Of a DNA stretch of 64,000 bases, positions 62,151 to 64,000 are shown in pieces. Positions within the stretch are counted from its first letter, which is position 1. The number at the start of each line of letters is the position of its first letter. Position numbers and translations under genes: made by a program. The notes below the pieces were generated by a model. That model ran no database searches. It saw only the letters and a list, made by a program, of their open reading frames with translations, and was not told the origin of the DNA. Source of the stretch: Monosporascus cannonballus (taxonomy: Eukaryota; Ascomycota; Sordariomycetes; Xylariales); the NCBI GenBank assembly GCA_004154925.1, contig QJNS01000118.1:128822-192821 (forward strand), read 5' to 3'.

Positions 62151-64000
62151 TGCACTGAAAACTAATAGGAAACAAGGTATTAAGCTGAAGGAAAAAACAG
62201 GTATATCGTTGACGTCAACATTCAAAATACCTTCGCACTCGCGTTTCTGTGCTGTAGCGCAACTTAGTGGGGCCTTAGTGGGCGTTTTTCGGGGCTACAG
62301 TGGGCTCAGTTTCCGTTTTAGGCCTAGAACCTTCTGAAAAATTGTTAGCCGAGAAGTCTTGTGGCCTTCAAGGGGATAGCCTTCTCGTCCTGAAGTGCCC
62401 CATTTCTTTTCCTCTTTTTCCCGATTTTGTTGTCATAAGGAGGGGACGACGATGACGCGTTTGCTTGGTCCACGTCTTGTCTTGTAAGGACTTGGAATTA
62501 AAAGTACTGACTGACCGCAATTGCGAGTTCTGTGACAATATTTCGGGCGTGCATGTACTGTCAACCAAGCATCACTTTTTCTACCTGAATGCAAGACCAG
62601 GATTCGTAGTGAAAGATCACGCAATGTGCCCTCTCTTTTTCATCATACGAAGGATGTGGACATATATAGCCGAAAAGCAAAAAAAATGATCCAGAGCTTT
62701 TCTGGCCCGCCAACGAAGTTCGTGTTTCTCTCTTGACTCAACTTAGATCTAGAGCTCAACGCCAGGACCCCTACACGAACATGGGTGCTGCGATCATCCA
62801 AGCTCCTTCCGGGAAGCCGATGAGCCAATAACCCGGCTTTAAATCCTTCGAAGATGTGCTATGCACGGTATATCATTCTCACAACCTTGACAGTTTTCAT
62901 TTGATATTTTAATATACTGGGAGCTCTCAATTTCCTTTACGACGCCAATTTATTTCACACCAAACTCGACCACAGCTGATAGAGTAGCTCTCTGACTCGC
63001 CCAGCCAGGGGGTGCTCGATTCCACCGACTGGTGGGGCAAATTCGCTTCTGCCACTGATTGCTCGCTAACATTTGTGGCACGACTTGGTCACTTCTCAAG
63101 ATATCGCCCTGGAATATATCATACATAGGGCACACCCAGACCTCGCACAACCGCAAATAAACGACGAAGATACCTGCTGGGCATGAATGACAGGGTCCCG
63201 AAAAGCTTCTACTAAGTAGAGCTTGGTGGTGTCTGTAGTGGCATCGGTCCCAGTCGCACTATCGCTGCCCCGGGGCGCATTGGTCCGCCACGTAGTAATT
63301 GAACCAGCATCAAGAGCAAGTCCACCAATTTGGTACAATTACATAAGTATGTTACCCGTTAAAATTACCCTTTGGAGCATTGAAAGACCCGCTGGTTATT
63401 ATGATGTCTACGCGACTTTTGATTTTATTCGGTGTACGAGGCATTTTACGCGAATAGCCCAAGCTTGCATCGCCAACACAGAGCCTGCATTTGCGAATGC
63501 ACGCCCCTGGATGACGATGTAACAATAAGTAAAGACGCGATTCCGCATCCGTGCCGAGTATCCACACGGGAGTGCTTAACGGTATGGCATGGCGGTTCCC
63601 CATTCTTCTTGTGATCAGTCACGACCCCTGAATCCGTCTCCCAGGGAGCTATTCCAGATTCGCTCCACAACATGGACCTGCCACGCTAGCTGGAAATTGA
63701 GTCAGGTCCAGGGCTTTCCCTATTCGGATTCATCCGATCTTTTGCACCGGCCGCCGTTGGCGAATGGCAAACGAGTCGAGGTTATTGCTAATCTCCTGCC
63801 GGACCCCTGTTCGTACCCAACCAGAGATGGGGTCATCTTGCTGCGCCGGCATTCCCCACGGATAAGGTGTGCTCGGCTATTTCCATCACGGATCCTCCTT
63901 GTGTCAATCATCAATCGGGAAAGATAGTTGTCCTGTTTCTTTCCTTCTCATCGCAACTCTTGCTGGCCTGCACTCATACGCAGCTCCCGTCACTCTTTTA
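62151..64000. other. GC-balanced sequence, no complete gene recognised
   Basis: Normal base composition without RIP. A palindromic TGACGTCA (CRE/bZIP-type site) lies at 62213-62220. A GTGGGC-type motif recurs three times in 62265-62310. Many short overlapping open frames occupy both strands (62368-63927), none with a recognised domain or consistent splicing. The last 65 bases may enter a secreted-protein gene. Confidence 0.5.
63936..64000 (+). CDS. Possible signal-peptide exon cut by the window edge
   Basis: One plus-strand frame ends the window reading PVSFLLIATLAGLHSYAAPV, a textbook secretion signal: a hydrophobic core followed by small residues before Ala-Pro. The frame is open to position 64000. 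No ATG lies just upstream in this frame, so either a short first exon with an intron precedes it or the match is chance. The neighbouring frame is also hydrophobic, which weakens the case. Confidence 0.2.

Noticed and set aside
62368..63927. Short frames in the right GC-balanced region
   Set aside because: None has a recognisable domain, and several pairs overlap antisense. A spliced gene cannot be excluded but is not supported.

Overview
The window looks like a nuclear scaffold of a filamentous ascomycete (Pezizomycotina). The evidence is short spliced introns with GT..AG ends, a fungal caleosin, fungal Gypsy-type chromodomain retrotransposons, and long AT-rich tracts in which old transposons carry mass C:G-to-T:A transitions, as expected of repeat-induced point mutation (RIP). 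The species cannot be named from the sequence. No tRNA, rRNA, CRISPR or prokaryotic feature was seen.

Layout: 1-9.6 kb is a decayed repeat split by a complete minus-strand Gypsy element (1965-9378) with two 206-bp LTRs and a 5-bp target duplication. From 9.6 to 16.5 kb lies an older AT-rich zone with a decayed plus-strand Gypsy chromovirus, a 482-bp TRIM-like miniature LTR element and a related solo LTR. From 16.5 to 24.35 kb is an almost pure A/T block, including stretches of about 1.4 and 2.4 kb in which I see no G or C. A 0.5-kb GC-rich island follows (24.43-24.95 kb). From 25.43 to 36.32 kb and again from 41.90 to 53.04 kb are two direct copies of a roughly 11-kb RIP-mutated repeat whose class I cannot name. 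Between them is a 5.6-kb segment whose non-RIP part, from about 37.1 kb, holds the only two convincing intact genes. From 53.76 to 61.15 kb is a plus-strand Gypsy chromovirus with two 423-bp LTRs. From about 62.15 kb to the end is ordinary GC-balanced sequence without a recognisable complete gene.

The two genes are convergent. One encodes a 75-residue secreted six-cysteine protein (39629-39856, +), an effector-like candidate. The other is a five-exon caleosin/peroxygenase of 247 residues (40232-41228, -). A small gene island between two long direct repeats inside heterochromatin-like DNA is the layout expected of a fast-evolving, losable compartment: recombination between the repeats would delete both genes. 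The transposons themselves are dead; catalytic Asp codons, zinc-knuckle Cys codons and Trp/Gln codons have been hit by G-to-A or C-to-T changes.
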